Below, one piece after another: positions 1 to 7,338 of a stretch of DNA of 60,884 nucleotides (positions are counted from its first letter, which is position 1; each line of letters starts with the position of its first letter). The DNA lies in NCBI GenBank assembly GCA_001802645.1, contig MGZJ01000057.1, positions 14,598 to 75,481 on the forward strand. The letters run 5' to 3'. A program made the translations under genes and the position numbers. Below the pieces are notes generated by a model. That model was not told where the DNA came from, did not search any database, and saw only the letters and a list, made by a program, of their open reading frames with translations. The DNA comes from Geobacteraceae bacterium GWC2_53_11. Its GTDB lineage: Bacteria; Desulfobacterota; Desulfuromonadia; Geobacterales; Pseudopelobacteraceae.

Positions 1-1644
1 GAAGGTCACCTGAGAATTTATGTGGAAGTAAACGGCGGCGCAGTAACCAACGCCTGGTCGTCGGCCCAGATGTGGCGTGGTATCGAGACGATCCTGCAGG
101 GGCGTCCCCCTCAGGATGCCTGGATCTATGCCCAGCGCTTCTGCGGCGTCTGCACCACGGTGCATGCCATTTCATCGATCCGTTCGGTGGAAAACGCCTT
201 GAAGGTGGAAGTGCCGCTCAACGCCCAGTACATCCGCAACATGATCATGGCCCAGCATTCGGTGCAGGATCATATCGTCCATTTTTACCATCTGTCTGCC
301 TTGGACTGGGTTGACGTCGTCTCTGCCCTGAGGGCTGATCCGAAGAAGACCGCCCAGCTGGCCCAGAGTATTTCCGACTGGTCCGGCAACAGCGAAACCG
401 AATTCAAGGCGGTGCAGGCCAAGTTGAAGTCGTTCGTGGAGACCGGTCGTCTCGGCATCTTCTCGTCCGGCTACTGGGGACACCCGGCCATGAAACTGCC
501 GCCGGAGGCAAACCTGATGGCTGTTGCCCATTACCTGAAAGCGCTCGATTACCAGCGCAAGGCTGCCCAGGTCGGCGCTATCCTGGGGGGCAAGAACCCG
601 CACATCCAGAACCTTTGTGTGGGCGGCGTTGCTACGGCGGTCAACTTTGACAACCTGGCCGCCATCAACATGGAGAAGATTGCCGCTTTGCGCGCCCTGA
701 TGGAAGAGACCCGCGAGTTCGTGCAGAAGGTCTACTATCCGGATATGATCGCCATTGCCTCGGCCTACAAGGAATGGTTCAAATACGGCAAGGGGGTCAC
801 CAATTACCTGGCTGTGCCGGAAATGCCGGAAGATACCAAAAACACCAAGTTTGCCCTGCCGGGCGCCATCATCAACAACGGCGACATCAAGGGGGCCCGC
901 ATCATCACCAACCATCAGGATCAGGGGTTAATAGGCAGCATCACCGAAAACGTCGCCCATGCCTGGTACGAGGGGAGCAGCAGCCACCACCCGTGGGAAG
1001 GTGAAACCAAGCCGAAATATACCGACTTCCAGGACGACGGCAAATATTCGTGGTGCAAGGCGCCTCGTCTGGACGGCAAAGCGGTGCAGGTTGGTCCGCC
1101 GGCCCAGCTGTTCGCCGCCTATGCGGGTGGCAACCAGAAGGTCAAAAAGCTCGTCGATGCCAGCTGTGCCAAGATCGGCATTGGGGTAGGGGATCTGCAT
1201 TCCACCATGGGGCGTCTCGGCGCACGTGCTATCCGGGCGCACATCATGGCCGACTACTCGCTGGAATACCTGGACAAGTTCGTGGAAAATATCGGCAAGG
1301 GGGACAAGGTGTACGCCAACCATACTGAAATACCCAAGGGAGAGTATCGCGGGGTCGGCCTGCACGAAGCGCCGCGCGGCACGCTGTCGCACTGGATGGT
1401 TATCAAGGACGGCAAAATCAAGAATTACCAGGCGGTGGTTCCCTCCACCTGGAACGCCTCTCCGCGCGACGAAAAGGGTAATATGGGGCCGTATGAGGCG
1501 TCTCTGGTGGGCAATCCGGTGGCTGATAGCGAAAAACCGCTGGAAGTGCTGCGCACCATCCACTCCTTCGATCCCTGCATCGCCTGTGCGGTGCATACGA
1601 TCGATCCGGAGGGGAAAGAGATTACGAAAGTGAAAGTGATGTAG
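1..1644 (+). CDS. hybL: [NiFe] hydrogenase large subunit (5' truncated by window edge)
   Basis: Catalytic subunit of a group 1 type membrane-associated uptake hydrogenase, which oxidises H2 at a Ni-Fe(CN)2CO centre. The frame is open from base 1 (E-G-H-L...), matching the end of the family's N-terminal RIEGHL motif, so the true start lies upstream and the GTG at 22 is internal. The proximal cysteine motif RFCGVC lies near residue 47 of the visible part. The distal motif DPCIACAVH is at the C-terminus and is followed by exactly 15 residues (TIDPEGKEITKVKVM), the peptide that the maturation protease removes after the histidine. The next gene is that protease. The small subunit is presumably upstream, outside the window. 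The symbol follows Geobacter Hyb usage and is less certain than the family. Confidence 0.96.
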   Translation, partial: EGHLRIYVEVNGGAVTNAWSSAQMWRGIETILQGRPPQDAWIYAQRFCGVCTTVHAISSIRSVENALKVEVPLNAQYIRNMIMAQHSVQDHIVHFYHLSALDWVDVVSALRADPKKTAQLAQSISDWSGNSETEFKAVQAKLKSFVETGRLGIFSSGYWGHPAMKLPPEANLMAVAHYLKALDYQRKAAQVGAILGGKNPHIQNLCVGGVATAVNFDNLAAINMEKIAALRALMEETREFVQKVYYPDMIAIASAYKEWFKYGKGVTNYLAVPEMPEDTKNTKFALPGAIINNGDIKGARIITNHQDQGLIGSITENVAHAWYEGSSSHHPWEGETKPKYTDFQDDGKYSWCKAPRLDGKAVQVGPPAQLFAAYAGGNQKVKKLVDASCAKIGIGVGDLHSTMGRLGARAIRAHIMADYSLEYLDKFVENIGKGDKVYANHTEIPKGEYRGVGLHEAPRGTLSHWMVIKDGKIKNYQAVVPSTWNASPRDEKGNMGPYEASLVGNPVADSEKPLEVLRTIHSFDPCIACAVHTIDPEGKEITKVKVM

Positions 1645-1646
1645 CT

Positions 1647-1743
1647 TACCACCCCCTAACCCCCTCCTAAGCTAGGAGGGGGGATTTTTACCACTCAAAC
1701 GGGGCTCCCCCTCCTGATTCAGGAGGGGGCCGGGGGGTGGTTA
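1647..1743. repeat. intergenic inverted repeat made of two nested hairpins
   Basis: Between the hydrogenase and its protease, the arm ACCACCCCCTAACCCCCTCCT (from 1648) is matched by the complement of the stretch at 1721-1742. Inside lie two smaller palindromes: CCCCCTCCTaagctAGGAGGGGG (about 1659-1682) and CCCCCTCCTgattcAGGAGGGGG (about 1707-1729). The whole can fold as one long arm or as two hairpins. The form resembles REP/MITE-like dispersed intergenic repeats. Copy number in the genome cannot be judged from this window, and no poly-T tract makes it a classical terminator. Confidence 0.75.
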
Positions 1744-1761
1744 GGTTACCAAAGGAATTCT

Positions 1762-2241
1762 ATGCAAACACTGATATTCGGGGCAGGCAACCTGCTCCTT
1801 TCCGACGAAGGTTTTGGAGTCCATTTTATCAAGTACCTTGAGGAGAAGTACCGCTTCGGGGATGACGTGGAGTTGTACGATGGCGGTACGCTGGGGATCA
1901 TGGTTACCCACCTGCTGGAGGAGGCCGACCGGGTCTTTCTGGTGGATGTGGTTGAGGCCAAAGGTGAGCCGGGTGATATCTTCCGCTACGAGAAGGAGGA
2001 GTTTCTGCTGGGCAAGCTGCCGATCAAAATGTCGCCGCACCAGATCGGTCTTCAGGAGGTGCTGACGCTGTCCGAACTGCGCGGCAGAACGCCCGATCAG
2101 GTCACCCTGTTCGGAATTATTCCCTATTCCTATGAGGCCGGGGTGGAGCTGTCGCCGCTGCTTGAGGGAAAACTGCCCGCCCTGGCCGAACTGGTTGTCG
2201 GCGAATTGCGGGAGGCGGGGCACAGGATCTCACCCGTCTGA
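1762..2241 (+). CDS. hybD: hydrogenase maturation protease (HyaD/HybD family)
   Basis: Nickel-dependent endopeptidase that cleaves the C-terminal peptide from the [NiFe] large subunit after nickel insertion. At 159 residues it has the family's usual size. The N-terminus IFGAGNLLLSDEGFG is typical, and the three nickel-sensing ligands fall at the E. coli HybD positions: Glu16 (SDEGFG), Asp62 (LVDVV) and His93 (SPHQIGL). The start is supported by AAGGA at 1752-1756, five bases from the ATG. It follows its substrate gene on the same strand and is followed by a strong terminator, so it is the last gene of the hydrogenase operon. Confidence 0.95.
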   Translation: MQTLIFGAGNLLLSDEGFGVHFIKYLEEKYRFGDDVELYDGGTLGIMVTHLLEEADRVFLVDVVEAKGEPGDIFRYEKEEFLLGKLPIKMSPHQIGLQEVLTLSELRGRTPDQVTLFGIIPYSYEAGVELSPLLEGKLPALAELVVGELREAGHRISPV

Positions 2242-2264
2242 CCACGATTCATCAAAAAAACACG

Positions 2265-2299
2265 AAAAAGCCGGACCCTGGCGGGTCCGGCTTTTTTTT
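2265..2299. terminator. bidirectional rho-independent terminator
   Basis: Ten-base perfect stem AGCCGGACCC (2269-2278) / GGGTCCGGCT (2283-2292) with a TGGC loop. It is preceded by an A run and followed by a T run, so it can end transcription of the hydrogenase operon (plus) and of the converging DUF1450 gene (minus). The T run touches the minus-strand stop codon. Confidence 0.9.
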
Positions 2300-2528
2300 A
2301 TTCAACATCCTTGCGGATCATCTCAAGTATTTTGCTATACAACTCATCGCCATCCTTGCCGGTTACTTTTACCTTGTCAACGGTTGCCACCGGCATGTCA
2401 CGGCAGGTGCCGCACTGCTTGACGCAACTCTTGACCTTGATGTTCAGGTCGGGAAATTCCTCTTCAAGCCGCCTGATTACCTTTCCCTTGCCCTTGTTAT
2501 GTTCGCAGAAGCGTATCTTGGCCGGCAT
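2298..2528 (-). CDS. DUF1450 family protein (YuzB-like)
   Basis: Small soluble protein of 76 residues. It begins MPAKIRFCEHNKGKGK and carries conserved cysteines (C8, then CVKQCGTC) in a thioredoxin-like, ferredoxin-like arrangement typical of DUF1450 (YuzB). The family is uncharacterised; a thiol or Fe-S role is only suggested by the cysteines. It lies 4 bases downstream of the ferritin gene on the same strand, so the two are probably co-transcribed, which fits an iron or redox connection but does not prove one. Confidence 0.8.
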   Translation of the reverse strand: MPAKIRFCEHNKGKGKVIRRLEEEFPDLNIKVKSCVKQCGTCRDMPVATVDKVKVTGKDGDELYSKILEMIRKDVE

Positions 2529-2532
2529 CAGC

Positions 2533-3054
2533 TTACACCGCCAACGGGGAGCCGACCGGAGCTACAAAAATACGTTGGGCCATTTCCGCGTCGATCATCA
2601 AGATGCCGTGGCCGTTGTCTCCTACCAGTTTAAGCTTGGCAATCAAGTCGCGGTCGTTATTCTCTTCCTCGATCTGCTCGGTCACGAACCATTGCAGGAA
2701 AATCTGCGTGGCGTGATCCTTTTCCTGCACCGCCTGCTCGCTCAGGTTATTGATGCACGAGGTGATCAGCTGCTCATGGGCGAGCGTACTCTTCATCATG
2801 TCGAGCAAAGATTTATATTTGTTTGGCACCGCCTTGCCGGCAGGCATGGAAATAACCACGCCCTGGTCAGCCAGGTAGGTGTAAAACTTCATAAAGTGGA
2901 TCATCTCTTCACGGTACTGCACAAAAAACCAGTTGGCGGCTCCTTTCAGCCCCATTTCATTGGCACAGGACGACATAACGAGGTACAGATGCGCCGAGAA
3001 TAACTCAAGATTCATATGAGTATTAAGCGAGTCGGACATTTTTTTACTGATCAT
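2533..3054 (-). CDS. ftnA: bacterial non-haem ferritin
   Basis: Iron-storage protein that oxidises Fe(II) and stores Fe(III) in a 24-subunit shell. At 173 residues it fits FtnA. The ferroxidase ligands match E. coli FtnA numbering: Glu17, Tyr24, Glu50, His53, Glu94, Glu126/Gln127 and Glu130 (EQIEEE). A CAGGGGGG ribosome site lies just upstream of the ATG, which reads MISKKMSDSL. The 186-base region towards the divergent GAF/HD-GYP gene would hold the promoter; I could not identify a convincing Fur box there. Confidence 0.95.
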   Translation of the reverse strand: MISKKMSDSLNTHMNLELFSAHLYLVMSSCANEMGLKGAANWFFVQYREEMIHFMKFYTYLADQGVVISMPAGKAVPNKYKSLLDMMKSTLAHEQLITSCINNLSEQAVQEKDHATQIFLQWFVTEQIEEENNDRDLIAKLKLVGDNGHGILMIDAEMAQRIFVAPVGSPLAV

Positions 3055-3192
3055 AATTGATTACCCCCCTGTATATTTTTCTTCACTATAACGTATATCC
3101 GGACTTTTTCAATCCTGAATTGCGGTTTATCAGCTGAGGCGTGTCAACAAACTTTTGATTATTGTAATAATCGTTGAAATACCCTATGTTAG

Positions 3193-3216
3193 GCGGGCTG
3201 CAGTTCTGCTGCCCGC
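3193..3216. repeat. 24-bp palindrome in the 5' region of the HD-GYP gene
   Basis: GCGGGC-T-GCAG-TT-CTGC-T-GCCCGC is an inverted repeat with only the T/T positions unpaired. It sits 25 bases before the ATG at 3241 and has no T tract. It could be an operator or an mRNA hairpin close to the ribosome site; which one is unknown. Confidence 0.55.
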
Positions 3217-3240
3217 AATTTCAGAGGCTCTGGATGTGAC

Positions 3241-4338
3241 ATGAGTCACGAGGTTGACATGATTTGTGCTGAAAATCTCCTGGAAAAAATGCATATCCTG
3301 ATGGAATTCTCCGCTATTATCAACTCAAGCCTTGATACGTCGCGTGTCCGGGAACGTGCCATTCAGGCCGCGACGCAATTGTTGCAGGCCGATGCCGGGA
3401 GCTTGCTGCTGGTTGATGCGGAGAACGGCGAACTGTTTTTTGAAGTTGCCACCGGCGACAAGGGTGAAAAGCTGAAGGAGATTCGCCTCAAGGCAGGTGA
3501 GGGGATTGCCGGATGGGTCGTGCAGACCGGTGAAGGGGTGATCATCAACGATGTGCAGACCGATCCCCATTTTTATAAGGCTGCGGACTCGGTCAGCAGC
3601 TATGAAACACGCTCAATGGTGGCTGTGCCGGTGAAATCGGGCACTGCTGTTATCGGAGTGCTGCAGGCGGTCAATAAATGCGGCCAGGAGTTTACTCCGG
3701 AAGATCTGGAAATGCTGAAGTCGCTGGCGTATCAGGTCGGTCCGGCCATTGAGAATGCCCGCATGTATGAAACGATGCGGGAATCGTTCTACGGCGTCAG
3801 CATGGCGTTGGCCGAAGCGCTCGAAAAACGGGATTATTATACCGGCGGGCATACCAACCGGGTCAGCAGTTACTGCATGTCCATCGGCAGCCAGCTTGAT
3901 CTGGAGGAAAAGGTAATGGAGTCGCTCTGGCTTGCATCGATTCTGCATGATGTGGGTAAAATCGGAGTTGTGGACCGGGTGCTGCAAAAGCCGGGGCAGC
4001 TTGATGATGAAGAGTTTGAGTTGATGAGCCGGCATTCGGAATACGGTTCGGAAATCCTCAGCCATATCAAAAGCCACCGCTCGGTTATTCCGGGGGTACG
4101 CGGTCATCATGAAAAATACAACGGCAAGGGGTATCCGGATCGTCTGCAAGGCAGTGATATCCCCCTTGTGGCCCGGATTATCTCGGTGGCCGACGCTTTT
4201 GATGCAATGACCTCCGATCGCCCGTACCGCAAGGCGCTGTCTCACCGGGAGGCGTTTGCCGAACTGATACGCTGCAAAGGGACCCAATTCGACCCGGATA
4301 TAGTTGACGCGTTTCTTGCCGCCAACAAAAAGCTGTAA
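3241..4338 (+). CDS. GAF domain HD-GYP phosphodiesterase
   Basis: Probable c-di-GMP phosphodiesterase with a sensory input domain. Residues about 15-180 form a GAF domain (DAGSLLLVD, GEGIAGWV, ENARMY). Residues about 185-365 form an HD-GYP domain with LHDVGKIG and HHEKYNGKGYP, so both the HD metal site and the GYP signature are intact. No membrane segment is present, so the protein is cytosolic. The ATG at 3241 has a poor ribosome site. The ATG at 3259 has GAGG five bases away, so translation may start there, giving a protein six residues shorter. It converges with lgt, with three bases between stop codons. Signal and target are unknown. Confidence 0.92.
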   Translation: MSHEVDMICAENLLEKMHILMEFSAIINSSLDTSRVRERAIQAATQLLQADAGSLLLVDAENGELFFEVATGDKGEKLKEIRLKAGEGIAGWVVQTGEGVIINDVQTDPHFYKAADSVSSYETRSMVAVPVKSGTAVIGVLQAVNKCGQEFTPEDLEMLKSLAYQVGPAIENARMYETMRESFYGVSMALAEALEKRDYYTGGHTNRVSSYCMSIGSQLDLEEKVMESLWLASILHDVGKIGVVDRVLQKPGQLDDEEFELMSRHSEYGSEILSHIKSHRSVIPGVRGHHEKYNGKGYPDRLQGSDIPLVARIISVADAFDAMTSDRPYRKALSHREAFAELIRCKGTQFDPDIVDAFLAANKKL

Positions 4339-4341
4339 TGT

Positions 4342-5127
4342 TTACGGTCGTTTGGTGTTGCGGAATGACAGCAGGAGTGCCGCAGCGGTGCCGATGATGA
4401 ACATGGGGAAACTAAGCAGCTGGCCCATGGAGAACAGCCCGTAGAAGAGCCCGATTTGGGCATCGGGCTGACGGAAAAACTCAACGATAAAGCGGAATAA
4501 TCCGTAACCGGCAATGGCGGTGCAGGTTGCTACGCCGTTGACGGCTGTTCGCCGTGAAACAACCCGCACGATGAAAAAGAGTACAATTCCTTCCAGAAAT
4601 GCTTCGTAAAGTTGTGACGGATGCCGCGGCACACCGTCACTTCCGGGAAAGACCATTCCCCAGCTCGCATCGGTGGGCCTGCCGTATAATTCCCCGTTAA
4701 TGAAATTGCCGATTCGCCCCAGCAACAATCCGACCGGCGCGCAGAGTGCAGCCATATCCGTCAGTGTCAGAAAAGGAATATTCTTGCGACGGGCGTAGAG
4801 GAAAAAAGCCAGTACAACCCCCAGAAAGCCGCCATGGAACGACATCCCACCTTCCCAGACGGCAAAGAGTTTGAGCGGGTTGGCCAGGTAATAGCCGAGG
4901 TTGTAGAACAGGATATAGCCGGTACGCCCTCCCAGCACGACTCCCATGGCACCGTAAAAAACCAGGTCGGCAACATCGTCCTTGGTCAGGGCGAGCTGCT
5001 TGCGGGTTACTTCGGAGCGGATGATGAGGTAGGTGGCGATGAAGGAGAGTACATACATCAGCCCGTACCAGCGGAACTGGAGCGGGCCGATGCGCAGGAA
5101 AACCGGATCTATGTGTGGAAACTGCAT
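4342..5127 (-). CDS. lgt: prolipoprotein diacylglyceryl transferase
   Basis: Inner-membrane enzyme that transfers diacylglycerol from phosphatidylglycerol to the lipobox cysteine, the first step of lipoprotein maturation. At 261 residues it is hydrophobic throughout with several membrane segments. The conserved MSFHGG (His98, matching E. coli His103) and GRIGNFINGELYGR (Arg138, matching Arg143) are intact. It lies 15 bases downstream of serA on the same strand, forming a likely serA-lgt operon. Confidence 0.96.
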   Translation of the reverse strand: MQFPHIDPVFLRIGPLQFRWYGLMYVLSFIATYLIIRSEVTRKQLALTKDDVADLVFYGAMGVVLGGRTGYILFYNLGYYLANPLKLFAVWEGGMSFHGGFLGVVLAFFLYARRKNIPFLTLTDMAALCAPVGLLLGRIGNFINGELYGRPTDASWGMVFPGSDGVPRHPSQLYEAFLEGIVLFFIVRVVSRRTAVNGVATCTAIAGYGLFRFIVEFFRQPDAQIGLFYGLFSMGQLLSFPMFIIGTAAALLLSFRNTKRP

Positions 5128-5142
5128 GAAGGGTGCGATTCC

Positions 5143-6771
5143 TTAGCTGACGCCGCAGCCGCAGTTGCGGGAGCAGGCGCCGCTTCTCATTTTAAGGGCT
5201 TTGATGAACGAAGCCTCGGTTGCTGCCCGCAGTTCATCGACTACGGGAGGAGGAACCGGAGAATCCAGCGACAGGATGACCATGGCTTCGCCCTTCTTCT
5301 CGCTACGCCCCAGATTCATGGAAGCGATGTTGATGTCGTGCTGACCCATGATGGTGCCGATTCTGCCGATCATGCCGGGACGGTCTTCGTAGTTGAGCAG
5401 CAGCATGTGCTCGTCGGGAGCGAAGTCCATGGTGTAGTCGCGCAGACGGACGATGCGCGGCTGCCCTTCAAAGAGGGTTCCCGCAACAAGGCGCCGTTTG
5501 CCTTGGCTTTCGAGGATAAGGGTGATGACATTGGAGAAAGCATCGGACTGGGTCGATTTGGTTTCTTCCACAACAATGCCCATCTGCTCGGCAACCAGGC
5601 TGGCGTTGACCATGTTGACGTCCTGCTCCACCTTGCGGTTCAGCAGAGCGGTGAGGCCGCAGACGGAGAGGGGTGAACAGTCGTAATGGGCAATGGCACC
5701 GCTGTAGCCGAAAGTTACTTTTTCGATATTGGTATCGACCAGCTGAACGCCGAAATCGCAGATGACGCTCATCAGGTTGAGGAACGGGCGCATCTGATCC
5801 ATGAGTGCCATGTCGAAACGGGGGATGTTGACGGCGTTTTCGAGTGGCTTGTCATCAAGGTAGTTGATGATTTCCTGGGAAACGTCGATGGCCACGTTGA
5901 CCTGGGCTTCAAAGGTGTTGGCGCCCAGATGCGGGGTGACGACCAGGTTTTTATGCGCAATCAGCTGCTTGAGGACGTCGGTTGCCGGTGGCTCCTCGCT
6001 CCAGACGTCGAAGCCGCCGCCGATGACCTTGCCGGAGTTCAGGCTGTCGAGCATCGCCTGCTCTTCGATAATGCCGCCACGGGCCACGTTAAGCACGATG
6101 ACGCCGGTTTTCATCAGGCCGAATTCGCGCGGGCCGATCATCCCTTTGGTTTCTTCGGTGAGCGGCGTGTGAACGGTGATGATGTCGCAGTTTTTGTAGA
6201 TTTCGTCATGGGATACCAGCTTGACGCCCAGATCCTGGGCCCGTTTGACGGATATGTAAGGGTCGCAGGCCAGCACTTCGCATTCAAAGGCTTTGAGGCG
6301 GGATACGACACGTCCGCCGACTTTGCCGATGCCGATAACCCCGGCAATTTTGTTTTTCAGTTCATGGCCGGTAAAGGGAGCACGTTTCCATTCGCCGGAT
6401 TTAAGGCTGTTGTTGGCAACCGGAACATTGCGGCAGAATGAGAGCAGCATTGCCATGGTATGCTCGGCGGCGCTGTTGGTGTTGCCGAACGGGGCGTTGA
6501 CTACGATCACCCCTTTGGAACTGGCATAGTCAACATCCACATTGTCGATGCCGACGCCGGCACGAGCAACCATCTTCAGGCGGGTGGCTGCGTCAAGCAG
6601 CGCCTTGTCCACGGTTGTGCCGCTGCGGGTAATGATGACGTCATAGTCACCAATAACGGCCAGCAGTTCCTCTTTTTTTAAACCAAGTTTCACGTCCAGC
6701 TTGATACGTGGTTCCTGGGTTAAGAGCGCTAATCCTTCCGCCGAAACTTCATCAGTTACAATTATCTTCAT
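5143..6771 (-). CDS. serA: D-3-phosphoglycerate dehydrogenase
   Basis: First enzyme of serine synthesis, oxidising 3-phosphoglycerate with NAD+. The open frame runs further upstream, but MKIIVTDEVSAEGL is the family N-terminus and GGAG lies eight bases before this ATG, giving 542 residues. Domains in order: substrate/NAD-binding 2-hydroxyacid dehydrogenase core (GVIGIGKVG dinucleotide motif, ARGGIIEE, TPHLGANT), an intervening allosteric-substrate domain, and a C-terminal ACT domain (LLNYEDRPGMIGRIG). Unusually the protein ends RSGACSRNCGCGVS, a cysteine-rich tail beyond the ACT domain (see findings). Confidence 0.96.
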   Translation of the reverse strand: MKIIVTDEVSAEGLALLTQEPRIKLDVKLGLKKEELLAVIGDYDVIITRSGTTVDKALLDAATRLKMVARAGVGIDNVDVDYASSKGVIVVNAPFGNTNSAAEHTMAMLLSFCRNVPVANNSLKSGEWKRAPFTGHELKNKIAGVIGIGKVGGRVVSRLKAFECEVLACDPYISVKRAQDLGVKLVSHDEIYKNCDIITVHTPLTEETKGMIGPREFGLMKTGVIVLNVARGGIIEEQAMLDSLNSGKVIGGGFDVWSEEPPATDVLKQLIAHKNLVVTPHLGANTFEAQVNVAIDVSQEIINYLDDKPLENAVNIPRFDMALMDQMRPFLNLMSVICDFGVQLVDTNIEKVTFGYSGAIAHYDCSPLSVCGLTALLNRKVEQDVNMVNASLVAEQMGIVVEETKSTQSDAFSNVITLILESQGKRRLVAGTLFEGQPRIVRLRDYTMDFAPDEHMLLLNYEDRPGMIGRIGTIMGQHDINIASMNLGRSEKKGEAMVILSLDSPVPPPVVDELRAATEASFIKALKMRSGACSRNCGCGVS

Positions 6772-6808
6772 GACCGAATCTCCAGACACAGTTGAATTTA
6801 GACTGAAC

Positions 6809-6837
6809 ACAATAGCCCCGCAGAGAAAAAAATGCAA
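6809..6837 (-). promoter_or_regulatory. candidate sigma-70 promoter of serA
   Basis: On the minus strand, TTGCAT (6837-6832) and TATTGT (6814-6809) are separated by 17 bases. The expected transcript start near 6802 leaves a leader of about 30 bases before the serA ATG, which contains the GGAG ribosome site. Confidence 0.5.
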
Positions 6838-6839
6838 GC

Positions 6840-6867
6840 ATGACAGCCCTGAATAATGGTATACAAT
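6840..6867 (+). promoter_or_regulatory. candidate sigma-70 promoter of trmL, possibly leaderless
   Basis: ATGACA (6840-6845) and TACAAT (6862-6867) are separated by 16 bases, each one mismatch from consensus. A start seven bases after the -10 would fall on the A of the trmL ATG at 6874. It lies back to back with the serA promoter. Confidence 0.4.
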
Positions 6868-6873
6868 CGAGTT

Positions 6874-7338
6874 ATGAAACCATTTAATATTGTGCTGATT
6901 GAACCTGAAATTCCTCCCAACACCGGAAATATCGCCCGCTTGTGTGCCGCTACCGGCGCGGTGCTGCACCTAGTGGGTACGCTCGGATTTTCCCTCGACG
7001 ACCGTTATCTCAAACGGGCCGGACTCGATTATTGGGAATTTGTTGCTCTGAAACGGTGGCCTGATCTGGAAACTCTGCAGGCGGAGGCCACGGAAGGGCG
7101 TTTTTTCTACCTGAGTACCAAAGTGGAGCGGAGCTACATTGATGCCGGATTTCAACCCGGCGATTATATCGTCTTCGGCAAGGAGACCAAAGGGTTGCCG
7201 GAAGAGCTTTTGAACGCCAATCCTGATACGTCGTTTACCATTCCGATGCCGTCCGGCAAGGTGCGCAGCCTCAACCTTTCCACATCGGCAGGGATTGTGT
7301 TGTACGAGGCGCTGCGCCAGTGCGGGGGACTCGGGTGA
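6874..7338 (+). CDS. trmL: tRNA (cytidine/uridine-2'-O-)-methyltransferase TrmL
   Basis: SPOUT-class enzyme that methylates the ribose 2'-O of the wobble nucleotide (position 34) of tRNA-Leu isoacceptors. At 155 residues it is a minimal SPOUT protein. Family motifs: IEPEIPPNTGNIARLC near the N-terminus, VFGKETKGLPEEL in the middle and the SAM-binding knot IPMPSGKVRSLNLSTSAG at the C-terminus. MKPFNIVLIEPEIPPNTGN fits other family members, so I use the second ATG rather than the one at 6856. No clear ribosome site precedes it. Its stop overlaps the start of truD. Confidence 0.93.
   Translation: MKPFNIVLIEPEIPPNTGNIARLCAATGAVLHLVGTLGFSLDDRYLKRAGLDYWEFVALKRWPDLETLQAEATEGRFFYLSTKVERSYIDAGFQPGDYIVFGKETKGLPEELLNANPDTSFTIPMPSGKVRSLNLSTSAGIVLYEALRQCGGLG

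Noticed and set aside
172-1596. Two long minus-strand frames (247 and 222 codons) opposite the hydrogenase large subunit
   Set aside because: Antisense shadows of a gene with intact metal-binding motifs; no family similarity.
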